A stretch of 64,000 nt of DNA. Origin: Hyphomicrobiales bacterium. Its GTDB lineage: Bacteria; Pseudomonadota; Alphaproteobacteria; Rhizobiales; Rhizobiaceae. Position 1 is the stretch's first letter, and every line of letters begins with the position of its first letter. Below, piece after piece: positions 51,833-60,738 of the stretch. The stretch spans positions 84,100 to 148,099 of the forward strand of contig UEGR01000020.1 in assembly GCA_900465685.1 (NCBI GenBank), written 5' to 3'. The notes under the pieces are model-generated. The model had not been told where the DNA came from. It saw only the letters and a list, made by a program, of their open reading frames with translations, and made no database searches. The position numbers were made by a program, and so were the translations under genes.

Positions 51833-54496
51833 ATGGCGAAGTGGGTGTACACATTCGGCGACGGCAAGGCAGAGGGCGCTGCGAGTGATCGCAATCTCCT
51901 CGGCGGCAAAGGAGCGAACCTGGCTGAGATGAGCAGCCTTGGTCTGCCCGTACCGCCCGGCTTTACGATTACCACCGAGGTCTGCACCTATTATTACGAC
52001 CATGACCGCAATTATCCGTCCGAGCTGGACGAGCAGGTGCGTTCAGCGCTTTCCCATATCGCCAAGGTGACTGGCCGCAATTTCGGCGATGCCGATAAGC
52101 CGTTGCTGGTGTCGGTTCGTTCCGGCGCGCGGGCTTCCATGCCCGGCATGATGGATACGGTGCTCAATCTTGGCCTCAATGATGAGACTGTGCAGGCCAT
52201 CGCCCGGGAAGCCGGTGACGAGCGTTTCGCCTATGACAGCTACCGTCGTTTCATCCAGATGTATTCCGATGTGGTGCTGGGCGTTGATCATGGTTTCTTC
52301 GAAGAAATTCTTGAAGACAAGAAGGCCGATCTCGCTGTCGATGTCGACACGGCCCTGACGGCTGAAGACTGGAAAGACGTCATCTCGCTCTACAAGGCCA
52401 AGGTCGAGGAAGAGCTGGGCCAGCCTTTCCCGCAGGACCCGCATGAGCAGCTCTGGGGCGCCATCGGCGCTGTTTTCTCCAGCTGGATGAATGCGCGCGC
52501 CATCACCTATCGCCGTTTGCACAGCATTCCGGCGGCCTGGGGCACGGCGGTCAATGTGCAGGCCATGGTGTTTGGCAATATGGGCGAGACCTCCGCCACG
52601 GGCGTCGCCTTTACCCGCAACCCGTCGACCGGCGAGAAGAAGCTTTACGGCGAATTCCTCGTCAATGCACAGGGCGAAGACGTGGTGGCGGGCATTCGCA
52701 CGCCACAGAACATCACCGAAGAAGCGCGTATCGCTGCCGGTTCCGACAAGCCGTCGCTTGAAAAGGTGATGCCGGAAGCCTTTGCGGAATTCCTGAAAGT
52801 CGCGGACCGTCTGGAACAGCATTATCGCGATATGCAGGATCTGGAATTCACCATCGAGCGCGGCAAGCTCTGGATGCTCCAGACCCGTTCGGGCAAGCGC
52901 ACTGCCAAGGCTGCCTTGAAAATGGCGGTCGAAATGGCTGGCGAAAAGCTGATCACCGAAGAAGAGGCCGTGCTGCGCATCGATCCGGCAGCGCTGGATC
53001 AGCTGTTGCACCCGACCATCGATCCCCGTGCCGAGCGTCAGATTGTGGGACAGGGCTTGCCTGCCTCTCCGGGCGCTGCGACGGGTGAAATCGTCTTCTC
53101 GTCGGAAGATGCCGAACAGGCAAAATCGGAAGGCCGCAAGGTCATTCTGGTTCGTATCGAGACCAGCCCGGAAGACATTCACGGCATGCATGCGGCAGAA
53201 GGCATTCTGACGACACGCGGCGGCATGACCAGCCATGCGGCGGTCGTGGCGCGCGGCATGGGCAAACCTTGCGTTTCGGGTGCTGGATCGTTGCGCGTTG
53301 ATTATCGCAACGGCACCATGCTGGCTACCGGACAGACCTTCAAGAAGGGCGATGTCGTCACCATTGACGGTTCGAGCGGGCAGGTGCTGAAAGGCGCCGT
53401 TGCCATGCTCCAGCCAGAGCTTTCCGGTGACTTCGGCCAATTGATGGAATGGGCCGACCGCCAACGCCGCATGAAGGTGCGCGCCAATGCGGAAACCCCT
53501 GCCGATGCCCGCACGGCACGGTCTTTTGGCGCGGAAGGCATTGGCCTTTGCCGCACCGAGCATATGTTCTTCGAGGGAAGCCGTATCGTTGCGATGCGCG
53601 AAATGATCCTCTCCGACAATGAAGAAGGCCGTCGCGCAGCGCTAACCAAGCTTTTACCGATGCAGCGTTCGGACTTTGCCGAGCTGTTCGAAATCATGAA
53701 GGGGCTGCCGGTCACGATCCGTCTGCTCGATCCGCCGCTGCATGAATTCCTGCCGCATACGGATGAGGAAGTTGCCGAAGTGGCCAGCTCCATGGGCGTG
53801 GATGCAGTGAAGCTGCGCGAGCGCGCCGAAAGCCTGCACGAGTTTAACCCGATGCTCGGTCATCGCGGCTGCCGTCTGGCGATTTCCTATCCGGAAATTG
53901 CGGAAATGCAGGCGCGGGCGATTTTCGAGGCTGCCGTTGAAGCAGGCAAGAAGACCGGCGAGCCGGTCGTACCGGAAGTCATGGTGCCGCTGGTTGGTCT
54001 CAAGGCGGAGCTGGATTTCGTCAAGGCGCGCATTGATGCCGTGGCGCAGGATGTCATGAAGGAAGCGGGCGTCAAGATCGACTATATGGTCGGCACGATG
54101 ATCGAACTGCCGCGTGCCGCCTTGCGGGCAGCAGAAATTGCCGAGACGGCAGAGTTCTTCTCCTTCGGCACCAACGACCTGACCCAGACCACTTTCGGCA
54201 TTTCGCGTGATGATGCGGCAGGCTTCCTCACCACCTATCAGCAGCGCGGTGTGGTGGAGCAGGATCCGTTCGTGTCGCTTGATGTGGATGGCGTGGGCGA
54301 ACTGGTACAGATCGCTGCTGAACGCGGACGCAAGACGCGCGACAAGATCAAGCTTGGCATTTGCGGCGAGCATGGCGGTGACCCGTCGTCGATTGCCTTC
54401 TGCGAAAAAACCGGGCTCGATTATGTCTCCTGCTCGCCGTTCCGCGTGCCGATTGCACGATTGGCAGCGGCACAGGCCGCAGTGCGCAAGGCGTAA
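51833..54496 (+). CDS. ppdK: Pyruvate, phosphate dikinase
   Basis: Interconverts pyruvate, ATP and Pi with PEP, AMP and PPi, supporting gluconeogenesis or PEP recycling. The 887-residue protein has the N-terminal nucleotide-binding half (GGKGANLAEMSSLGLPVPPGF), then the phosphohistidine domain with GGMTSHAAVVARGMGKPCVSG. The C-terminal PEP/pyruvate barrel carries SFGTNDLTQTTFG and the catalytic Cys in GICGEHGGD. Full length matches the bacterial enzyme. It has its own promoter region with a 17-base palindrome and ends at a strong terminator. Confidence 0.97.
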   Translation: MAKWVYTFGDGKAEGAASDRNLLGGKGANLAEMSSLGLPVPPGFTITTEVCTYYYDHDRNYPSELDEQVRSALSHIAKVTGRNFGDADKPLLVSVRSGARASMPGMMDTVLNLGLNDETVQAIAREAGDERFAYDSYRRFIQMYSDVVLGVDHGFFEEILEDKKADLAVDVDTALTAEDWKDVISLYKAKVEEELGQPFPQDPHEQLWGAIGAVFSSWMNARAITYRRLHSIPAAWGTAVNVQAMVFGNMGETSATGVAFTRNPSTGEKKLYGEFLVNAQGEDVVAGIRTPQNITEEARIAAGSDKPSLEKVMPEAFAEFLKVADRLEQHYRDMQDLEFTIERGKLWMLQTRSGKRTAKAALKMAVEMAGEKLITEEEAVLRIDPAALDQLLHPTIDPRAERQIVGQGLPASPGAATGEIVFSSEDAEQAKSEGRKVILVRIETSPEDIHGMHAAEGILTTRGGMTSHAAVVARGMGKPCVSGAGSLRVDYRNGTMLATGQTFKKGDVVTIDGSSGQVLKGAVAMLQPELSGDFGQLMEWADRQRRMKVRANAETPADARTARSFGAEGIGLCRTEHMFFEGSRIVAMREMILSDNEEGRRAALTKLLPMQRSDFAELFEIMKGLPVTIRLLDPPLHEFLPHTDEEVAEVASSMGVDAVKLRERAESLHEFNPMLGHRGCRLAISYPEIAEMQARAIFEAAVEAGKKTGEPVVPEVMVPLVGLKAELDFVKARIDAVAQDVMKEAGVKIDYMVGTMIELPRAALRAAEIAETAEFFSFGTNDLTQTTFGISRDDAAGFLTTYQQRGVVEQDPFVSLDVDGVGELVQIAAERGRKTRDKIKLGICGEHGGDPSSIAFCEKTGLDYVSCSPFRVPIARLAAAQAAVRKA

Positions 54497-54504
54497 CATC
54501 AAAG

Positions 54505-54534
54505 AAAGCGCTCCGGAGAAATAGGGGCGCTTTT
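54505..54534 (+). terminator. Terminator after ppdK
   Basis: Ten-base arms AAAGCGCTCC and GGGGCGCTTT with a nine-base loop (one mismatch or G-U) and a TTTT tail, directly after the ppdK stop. Confidence 0.85.
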
Positions 54535-54714
54535 GCGGCAAAATCAGTGGGAAATCAGCCTGACGGGCTGGTTTCCGCACCTGCCGCGAGTGGGGAAAAT
54601 ATCCAGAAACCAAATGGTTAGCGTGCCGGTCTGCTGTAAGCGGAGCGGCCCACTGGACAATATTACCCGACGTATTAAAATCCTTCGAAATTTACACTTT
54701 CAGAAGAACGGGCC

Positions 54715-55569
54715 ATGCGTCGTTTCATTTCTGCGGCGGGGGCCGCGCTTGTTTTCATGTGCAGCGCGGCAGGCGCTGTCGAGGTTTCACCGCAGGATGC
54801 GGCAAAGCCGGAAAAGATTCGTATTGTCGAACCGCAGCTGCGCATAGCGCGGGGCGGGGCTGCAACGCCGCAAGTTGCGCTGACGCTCGATGCCTGTATG
54901 GGCAAGACGGATCACCGCATTCTCGATACGCTGGTCAAGGAGCGTATTCCCGCCACGATTTTTGTGACGGGGCGCTGGTTGAAACAGAACCCTGAAGCTT
55001 TTGCTGTGATGAAGGCCAATCCCGATCTGTTCGCGATTGAAGATCACGGCGCCATGCATATTCCGGCCATCACCAATGCGCCGACCATGTATGGCATCAA
55101 GACCGCAGGGTCGCTGGATGCCGTTCGCTCGGAGATTGAGGGCGGGTCGACGGCAATCGTCGGGGCTGGTGCGCCAAAGCCGCAATTTTATCGCGATGCC
55201 ACGGCTCGCTATTCAACCGACGCCGTGGCGCTGGCCACAAGCCTTGGCTACAAGATCGGCGGTTATTCGCTGAATGGCGATCAGGGCGCTTCGCTGCTGG
55301 CACCGACAGTGGCGCGGCGGATTTCGGCAGCGCGCGACGGTGACGTCATCATCTCGCACATTAATCAGCCGACACGCTCGGCAGGTGAGGGCGTTGCCAA
55401 AGGCATTGTGGCGCTGAAGGCAAAGGGCATGAAATTCGTGCTGCTGCGCGATGTCGAAACGTCGACGACGCTGAACCCGGTGCCTGAGCATAATCTTCAG
55501 GCAGGTGTTCCGGCAGCGAAAAAGTCAGTCGCGGAAAAGGTGAAAGCGAAGGTGGATACGGGGAAATAG
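54715..55569 (+). CDS. Divergent polysaccharide-deacetylase-like secreted protein
   Basis: 284-residue exported protein of the NodB-homology (CE4) fold. A signal peptide spans about 1-21. Motif 1 appears as LTLDACMGK (Asp59) and motif 2 as DHGAMH (His111 and His115). The second aspartate usual in TFDDG is absent, replaced by Ala and Cys. Later IGGYSLNGDQGASLL and HINQPTRSAGEGV lie where motifs 4-5 would be. It may act on peptidoglycan or exopolysaccharide, or be a non-enzymatic relative. The C-terminal Lys-rich tail is low complexity. Confidence 0.75.
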   Translation: MRRFISAAGAALVFMCSAAGAVEVSPQDAAKPEKIRIVEPQLRIARGGAATPQVALTLDACMGKTDHRILDTLVKERIPATIFVTGRWLKQNPEAFAVMKANPDLFAIEDHGAMHIPAITNAPTMYGIKTAGSLDAVRSEIEGGSTAIVGAGAPKPQFYRDATARYSTDAVALATSLGYKIGGYSLNGDQGASLLAPTVARRISAARDGDVIISHINQPTRSAGEGVAKGIVALKAKGMKFVLLRDVETSTTLNPVPEHNLQAGVPAAKKSVAEKVKAKVDTGK

Positions 55570-55617
55570 TGCATCTGGCCAAATGGACCCATTTGGCTTT
55601 GCATATATGCGCTTCGA

Positions 55618-56055
55618 TCAGCCGCCGTTCGTCTGTTCTTTGGGTGACAGGCTCTTCATGACGGCGGCATAGTTGCGGCCAAGGCTTTCGAAAAGCGCAT
55701 TCTCGCCTTTTGGCGGTTCGACTGACAAGGTTGTGCCGTCATTGCGCAGCGTGACGAAAATCACCTGATCCTGCGGCTGACCCGCAATGGCGATTGCGCC
55801 GATGCGCTGGGCTTCGCTTGTGTCGAGTGCCGGCATGTTGAAAAGAACTTCGCCACCGACACGTTCCGCAGCCTTGGCAAGTGCTGCGTCGAACCCCTCG
55901 ATCAGCACATCAATAGCGCCGAGCGCAAACTCCAGCTCGACGGCTTCGAGCGTCATCGTGCTCGCTTCAAGACTCGTCTGGGCGCTTTCTTCGGCGCTGC
56001 CCGACTGGGTCGTGGTGCCAATCCCGTTGGCACTGTTTTCAGGCGCGTGGTTCAT
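55618..56055 (-). CDS. Hypothetical protein
   Basis: 145-residue, soluble, acidic protein with a disordered Ser/Thr/Gln-rich N terminus (about 1-35). A structured region begins with LEAVELEFALGAIDVLIEGFDAALAKAAERVGGEV, an amphipathic helical pattern, followed by beta-strands (QDQVIFVTLRNDG). I do not recognise a named family. It stands alone between the deacetylase-like and DUF1499 genes, with no obvious Shine-Dalgarno-linked partner. The reading frame is long enough to be real, but the function is unknown. Confidence 0.6.
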   Translation of the reverse strand: MNHAPENSANGIGTTTQSGSAEESAQTSLEASTMTLEAVELEFALGAIDVLIEGFDAALAKAAERVGGEVLFNMPALDTSEAQRIGAIAIAGQPQDQVIFVTLRNDGTTLSVEPPKGENALFESLGRNYAAVMKSLSPKEQTNGG

Positions 56056-56426
56056 TCCGTCCTCTCCGACGAATCCGAAAAAAGCCCCCTAATAATTGAT
56101 CATGCCCTTCATTAGAAGTTGCTGCAATGCTCTTTTGATTGATTTACCTCGCTTTTTTCTGTTAGGCGGCAATAGGGACCCGGAAGTAGCTTACACTTCA
56201 TGCGTTTTTACGGTGCTGTGATCGCGTATAGCGTGTGCCTTTTCGGCTAGTAGAGATGAATATGAACGGCTGAACAGCTGGATGTTTTGCCGGGGTCGAA
56301 TCTCTCTGCTATTCATAAGCGTGGCTGAATGTTGTGGCCGTTTTGGGATTCTGACGTTTTGTTTTTCACGCATATCTGATCCGAAAACCGCTTTGCACTT
56401 TTCGGGATGTGCTTCTAGGGACCTAG
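56056..56426. other. Gap with a dispersed repeat before DUF1499
   Basis: 371 bases between divergent genes. No gene is credible here; the reading frames overlap the next gene out of phase. The last 50 bases hold an inverted copy of the dispersed element (56376-56417) and a six-base-arm palindrome abutting the DUF1499 ATG. Confidence 0.5.
56376..56417 (-). repeat. Dispersed palindromic element, inverted copy
   Basis: Read on the minus strand it starts TAGAAGCACATCCC and continues with GAAAAGTGCAAAGCGGTTTT, matching the core of the 7138 and 32994 copies. CCGAAAA (56381-56387) and TTTTCGG (56399-56405) form its internal stem. Confidence 0.7.
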
Positions 56427-57215
56427 ATGAGAAAACTTCGCTATCAGCGGCGGCAGTCGCGTTCTGCGGTCTGGGCCTTACGGTTTGGCGTCTTTGCCGC
56501 CGTGCTGCTGGTACTGGCGTTTTTGCTGCATCGCTTCTGGAAGCTTGAAACGCCTGATTTCGTCCTGGCTGCTGGATTGAGCGGCGTACTGGCGTTGCTG
56601 GCGCTGCTTTGCGCAACCAAGGGTTTTCGCAATCTCTGGGTCAATGGCGACAAGGGCGGGGCGCGGTCTTTCACGGGCTGCATGTTTGCCTGCATCGTGC
56701 TGGTGCCGCTTGGATTGCTCGGCGTTCTCTGGATCAGCTCGCCAGCGCTCTATGATATCTCGACCGATTTCGACACGCCGCCGCAATTTCCCACCAACAT
56801 GCCGCACCGCCTGCAATGGATGAATCCGCTGACACCGACAGTCAGCGGTGATGCGCTGACGCAGCTCACCGCCTATCCCGATGTGCTGGGCCGTCGCTAT
56901 GAGGCCGCGCCCGACCGCGTGGCGCAGGGCGTACAGACGGTGTTGAAGAGTTTCGGATGGCAGGTAATCGCCAATGATGCGCCGTCGCCGGAAGAAAACG
57001 CCACACGCTTTGTGGCGACGGCGCATAGTTTCATTCTCGGCCTCAAGAGCGATATCGTCATCCGGCTGCTGGATGAAGGCGAAACCACCTATGTCGATAT
57101 CCGCTCGCTCTCGCGTTATGGCAAGCGCGATATGGGGCAGAACGCGGCCTTCATCACCGATTTTCTTGGGAGCCTGGAAGGCGAAGTGAACAAAGCGCCT
57201 GCCGACGTCGAATAG
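56427..57215 (+). CDS. DUF1499 family membrane protein
   Basis: 262-residue protein with three or four membrane helices in the N-terminal half (about 16-105), then a soluble DUF1499 domain. That domain begins near DISTDFDTPPQFP and ends in ETTYVDIRSLSRYGKRDMGQN. The function is unknown; the family occurs widely in alphaproteobacteria. AGGGA lies close before the ATG inside a palindromic sequence, and a dispersed repeat occupies the immediate upstream leader. Its 3' end converges on the MBL gene with a six-base gap. Confidence 0.88.
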   Translation: MRKLRYQRRQSRSAVWALRFGVFAAVLLVLAFLLHRFWKLETPDFVLAAGLSGVLALLALLCATKGFRNLWVNGDKGGARSFTGCMFACIVLVPLGLLGVLWISSPALYDISTDFDTPPQFPTNMPHRLQWMNPLTPTVSGDALTQLTAYPDVLGRRYEAAPDRVAQGVQTVLKSFGWQVIANDAPSPEENATRFVATAHSFILGLKSDIVIRLLDEGETTYVDIRSLSRYGKRDMGQNAAFITDFLGSLEGEVNKAPADVE

Positions 57216-57221
57216 TGCGAC

Positions 57222-58127
57222 TTACTTGGGCTGGTAAATGCCGTCGAGCGATGGGTCACCATCGGTCACAATTTCCCCGCGTCCAACCAGATCTTCCAGA
57301 TGCGCCAGCACCGAAAGGGCTGCTGCGCCATGCAGGCGCGGATCTGTATCGCGGTAGATCGCCCTTACCATGTCGCCGATAGTGCGGTCGCCCTGAATGA
57401 TCCGCTCGAAAATGGCGCGTTCGCGCATTCTGCGGTGGGCGCGCAACCCGCGCACAAAGGCTGCGGGCTTGGTCACTGCGCCGCCATGGCCGGGCAAGTA
57501 GACATGATCGTCGCGGGTCAGCAGTTTTTCGAGCGAAGCCATATAATCGTTCATCGAGCCGTCCGGCGGTGCGACGATGGAGGTTGCCCAGGCCATGACA
57601 TGATCGGCCGAAAACAGGATATCTGTGCCTTTCAGCCCGAAAGCCATGTGGTTCGCGGCATGGCCCGGTGTGTGGAGGCCTTCCAGCGCCCAGCCGTCGC
57701 CTTCAACGGTCCCGCCATCAGCAAGCACGATATCAGGCGCAAAATCCGTGTCGGCGCTGGCTTCAAGCGCATTGACCTCGCCCGCATGATAGGGGCGGGC
57801 AGGCCGGTGCGGGCCTTCGGCGACCGTCTTCGCGCCAAGCTCGTTTTTGAGGCGCTCGGCCAGCGGCGAGTGATCGCGATGGGTGTGGCTGACGAAAATA
57901 TGGCTGACAGGGCGTCCCGCAATGGCGGCAAGCAAGGCTTGATAATGGGCCTCGTCGACCGGCCCCGGATCAATGACGGCCAGCGTGTCATGGCCGACAA
58001 TATAGCTGTTGGTGCCATGAAAGGTGAAGGCGCTCGGATTGTTGGCCGTCAGGCGGACAATCCCTTTACTTAGCTCAACCGGCTTCCCATATTCAGGAGA
58101 GAAACTGCTGTCGAAAACGAGCGCCAT
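57222..58127 (-). CDS. MBL-fold metallo-hydrolase
   Basis: 301-residue metallo-beta-lactamase superfamily hydrolase resembling LACTB2/glyoxalase II-type enzymes. The metal motif is HTHRDHS (HxHxDH), with further ligands in LHTPGHAANH (His) and the Asp in SADHVMAW. The C-terminal helical winged domain (HRRMRERAIFERII) is typical of the LACTB2 group, and the substrate is unknown. ATG 58127 was chosen with GGAAG upstream; a TTG five codons earlier is less likely. Confidence 0.9.
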   Translation of the reverse strand: MALVFDSSFSPEYGKPVELSKGIVRLTANNPSAFTFHGTNSYIVGHDTLAVIDPGPVDEAHYQALLAAIAGRPVSHIFVSHTHRDHSPLAERLKNELGAKTVAEGPHRPARPYHAGEVNALEASADTDFAPDIVLADGGTVEGDGWALEGLHTPGHAANHMAFGLKGTDILFSADHVMAWATSIVAPPDGSMNDYMASLEKLLTRDDHVYLPGHGGAVTKPAAFVRGLRAHRRMRERAIFERIIQGDRTIGDMVRAIYRDTDPRLHGAAALSVLAHLEDLVGRGEIVTDGDPSLDGIYQPK

Positions 58128-58287
58128 GGAAGTCACTTCCAATTTATCTGTGGTGTCATTGTCGAAACGGCATAGGACTTATATAGTCGGGTTTCAAACG
58201 TTAACTGTCTGATACGGCAAGAATTGACGTCAGACGGTTGCGCGTTCGAAATTCGGAAATCGTATTCATCACGTTCAGGAGTTGGAT

Positions 58288-58518
58288 ATGCCGCATAGAG
58301 CCAAGTCACGCGTCGCTATCGCATCGCTCGCCGCCGAATCTCGTCAAACCAAACAACTGGCCCGAATATTCTCGTACATTTCGTTTGGCTTGATCGCGAC
58401 GGCCCTCCTTGCGATTGCTTCCGGGGTGAAGGTCGATTTCATCTATATGATCATGGCGGTGCAGGCAGTTGCGCTCTTGGGCTTTTCAGCGCTCTACGGC
58501 TTTTCAAAGAAGAAGTGA
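58288..58518 (+). CDS. Small two-helix membrane protein
   Basis: 76-residue protein with a basic cytoplasmic N terminus (about 1-25) and two hydrophobic helices (about 28-46 and 49-70), ending in FSKKK. AGGAG precedes the ATG at good spacing, and a clear terminator follows, so it is very likely expressed as a single gene. No family is recognised and the function is unknown. Confidence 0.72.
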   Translation: MPHRAKSRVAIASLAAESRQTKQLARIFSYISFGLIATALLAIASGVKVDFIYMIMAVQAVALLGFSALYGFSKKK

Positions 58519-58566
58519 CACGCGCCAAAAGCGCATGATTGTCAAATCCATCTTCCAATGGCTGCG

Positions 58567-58593
58567 AAGGCCGGATGACGTCCGGCCTTTATT
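58567..58593 (+). terminator. Terminator after small membrane protein gene
   Basis: Perfect nine-base arms AAGGCCGGA and TCCGGCCTT with a five-base loop, followed by TATTC. It lies 48 bases after the stop. Confidence 0.8.
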
Positions 58594-58680
58594 CATATCT
58601 CGTTGAAACTGCTTCGCGATTGACAAGTGACGCCGGACGACGCTTTGTCATCCTCCTGTTCTGATTTGTGGGAGGCACAG

Positions 58681-59190
58681 TTGAAGGTTGAGACGCTGGC
58701 GGTAGAGCCGCTGACCAAGCAGGCATTCGCACCTTTCGGTGATGTCATCGAGGTTGAAGGGGCGGAGCGACGTCTCATCAACAATGGTTCCACCGAGCGT
58801 TTTCATGATCTGGCCCGGGTTGAGGCAGATGGCACGGAAGCGCGCGTGCTGATCAATATTTTCCGTGGCCAGTCTTTTGAAGCGCCTATCGATATCGTCA
58901 TGATGGAGCGTCATCCCTTCGGCTCGCAGGCCTTCATTCCGCTGGAACGGCGTCCGTTTCTCGTCGTGGTGGCCGAAGATGTGGATGGCAAGCCCGGGCG
59001 TCCGCGCGTTTTTCTTGCCAAGCCTGATCAGGGCGTCAACTATCTCAAGAATGTCTGGCATCATCCGCTTCTGGCGCTTGAGCAGAAATCGGACTTTCTC
59101 ATCGTTGACCGTGCTGGCAAGGAGGATAATCTGGAAGAATATTTCTTCCCGGATGTCGTGTTCCGCATCCAGTCGGCCAAGCCAGACTGA
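58681..59190 (+). CDS. allA: Ureidoglycolate lyase
   Basis: Splits ureidoglycolate to glyoxylate and urea in purine (ureide) catabolism. The 169-residue product (Ureidogly_lyase family) has [21 protein letters not shown] near the start, the [15 protein letters not shown] segment and the WHHPLLAL motif with metal/substrate histidines. TTG 58681 was chosen because GGGAGG precedes it; the frame opens earlier to 58627. hiuH, for an adjacent purine pathway step, follows after 18 bases. Allantoinase and OHCU decarboxylase genes are not in the window. Confidence 0.92.
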   Translation: MKVETLAVEPLTKQAFAPFGDVIEVEGAERRLINNGSTERFHDLARVEADGTEARVLINIFRGQSFEAPIDIVMMERHPFGSQAFIPLERRPFLVVVAEDVDGKPGRPRVFLAKPDQGVNYLKNVWHHPLLALEQKSDFLIVDRAGKEDNLEEYFFPDVVFRIQSAKPD

Positions 59191-59208
59191 AGTTTATCGA
59201 GGGGTAAT

Positions 59209-59562
59209 ATGGGTAGACTTTCCACGCACGTTCTCGACACAGCACATGGCAGCCCGGCTGCGGCAATGCGCATCGAGCTTTATCGGATCAGCAAGGGCGC
59301 ACCGGAACTGATCAAGCGCGTTGTCACCAATCTGGATGGCCGCACCGATGCTCCGCTGCTGACCGGCGACGAAATGCAGGTCGGCATTTATGAGCTACAA
59401 TTCCATGTGGCCGAGTATTTTGAAGGTCGCGGCGCCGATCAGGCGAATCCGCCTTTCCTTGATCTTATTCCGATCCGGTTTGCGATCGCTGACGTGGAAG
59501 GGCACTATCACGTGCCGCTGCTCGTGAGCCCGTGGTCCTATTCGACCTATCGCGGCAGCTGA
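59209..59562 (+). CDS. hiuH: Hydroxyisourate hydrolase (transthyretin-like)
   Basis: Converts 5-hydroxyisourate to OHCU after urate oxidase in uric acid breakdown. The 117-residue protein has the transthyretin-like N-terminal [15 protein letters not shown] and the catalytic C-terminal YRGS tetrapeptide (114-117) preceded by WSYSTYRGS. These are the two diagnostic motifs. It lies 18 bases after allA and is probably co-transcribed. GAGGGG precedes the ATG. Confidence 0.95.
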   Translation: MGRLSTHVLDTAHGSPAAAMRIELYRISKGAPELIKRVVTNLDGRTDAPLLTGDEMQVGIYELQFHVAEYFEGRGADQANPPFLDLIPIRFAIADVEGHYHVPLLVSPWSYSTYRGS

Positions 59563-59628
59563 CCGGCACTTATCCCCGCGTTGTTCATCAAGACTAGACT
59601 CCTCGCAGTATCACTCGAGGAGCCGAAC

Positions 59629-60468
59629 ATGGACGAAACACCCAATCTGAAACTTCCCTATATTCTGCCCAGTCAGGCGCAGAAGCATGTCACGCATAAT
59701 GAAGCATTGCGGCTGCTGGATGCGGTCGTAAATCTAAGCGTGAAATCGCGCACCCTGACCGTGCCGCCGACAACGCCCTCCGCTGGCGCGCGCTATATCG
59801 TGGCATCATCAGCGACCGGCGCCTGGTCGGGCAAGGAAGGTGCAATCGCCTCGTTCATTGACGACGGCTGGCTGTTCATTCAGCCCGCTACTGGCTGGCA
59901 GGCCTATATCGAAGCGGAAGCAAAGCTGCTGGTTTTCGATGGGGCAAGTTGGAATCCGACAAGCGGCAGTGTGCCGGATACACTGTCGGTTTCGATGCTT
60001 GGCATTCAGGCGACGGCAGATACGGTCAATCGCTTTGCGGTTTCGTCGGCGGCGAGCCTGTTCAACAATGCGGGCGCTGGACACCAGATCAAGCTCAACA
60101 AGCAGGCGGCGACCGACACCGCCAGCCTTTTGTTTCAGACCGGCTGGACCGGCTATGCCGAAATGGGGCTGAATGGCAGCAGCGATTTCAGCATCAAGGT
60201 CAGCGATGATCTGGGCCAGTGGCGTCAGGCCATGTATGTGGATCGCGCGACAGGCAATGTCGCCATCGGAACCAATACGCCTGTGACGCGCCTCGACGTC
60301 GATGGGCCGATCCGGCCAGCATCCTATTCTAAAATCAATCTGCCTCAGGCATCGAATCAAGGCACCGGCGCGATGGTCTATGTGACGGATGCATCGGCCG
60401 GCGCGCAGCTCGCTTATTCCGATGGTACGGCGTGGCGCAGCGTCAGGACAGGTGTTGCGATATCCTGA
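59629..60468 (+). CDS. DUF2793 domain protein (phage-tail-like)
   Basis: 279-residue protein. The N-terminal domain LPYILPSQAQKHVTHNEALRLLDAVVNLSV is the DUF2793 hallmark, found in phage-tail and gene-transfer-agent-associated proteins of alphaproteobacteria. The C-terminal half is beta-rich with repeats of GWLFIQPATGWQAY-type strands and ends in a tail-fibre-like YVTDASAGAQLAYSDGTAWRSV. No other phage genes are near. GAGGAG lies six bases before ATG 59629. The role is unknown, possibly host-acquired. Confidence 0.85.
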   Translation: MDETPNLKLPYILPSQAQKHVTHNEALRLLDAVVNLSVKSRTLTVPPTTPSAGARYIVASSATGAWSGKEGAIASFIDDGWLFIQPATGWQAYIEAEAKLLVFDGASWNPTSGSVPDTLSVSMLGIQATADTVNRFAVSSAASLFNNAGAGHQIKLNKQAATDTASLLFQTGWTGYAEMGLNGSSDFSIKVSDDLGQWRQAMYVDRATGNVAIGTNTPVTRLDVDGPIRPASYSKINLPQASNQGTGAMVYVTDASAGAQLAYSDGTAWRSVRTGVAIS

Positions 60469-60486
60469 GCGGAAAATCTCGGCCTA

Positions 60487-60530
60487 TCTGTCTGGAAAAT
60501 TGGAAGTTTTTCCGGACAGATTGTCTTTTT
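60487..60530 (+). terminator. Terminator after DUF2793 gene
   Basis: Thirteen-base arms TCTGTCTGGAAAA and TTTTCCGGACAGA (one T-G pair) with an eight-base loop and a following TTGTCTTTTT run. Confidence 0.8.
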
Positions 60531-60738
60531 CAGACGCATTTATGCCGCACATGCATTTAACTGCCTGAAACATGTTCGTTAACTATATGCACGCTCGATT
60601 AAGATGGTTCGCCTTGCGGACTCATGCTAACGATTGCGGAAATGCGAGGGGCTTCATTGTCGGTTAGGGTAAGGAATTTTTGCCACCGACAACGTGGGTA
60701 ATTGTTTCGCTCTGTTTTGAGAGCAGGATAATGCGCGT

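Noticed and set aside
59629..60468. Prophage remnant
   Set aside because: A single tail-like gene between metabolic and O-antigen genes with normal base composition is not sufficient evidence.
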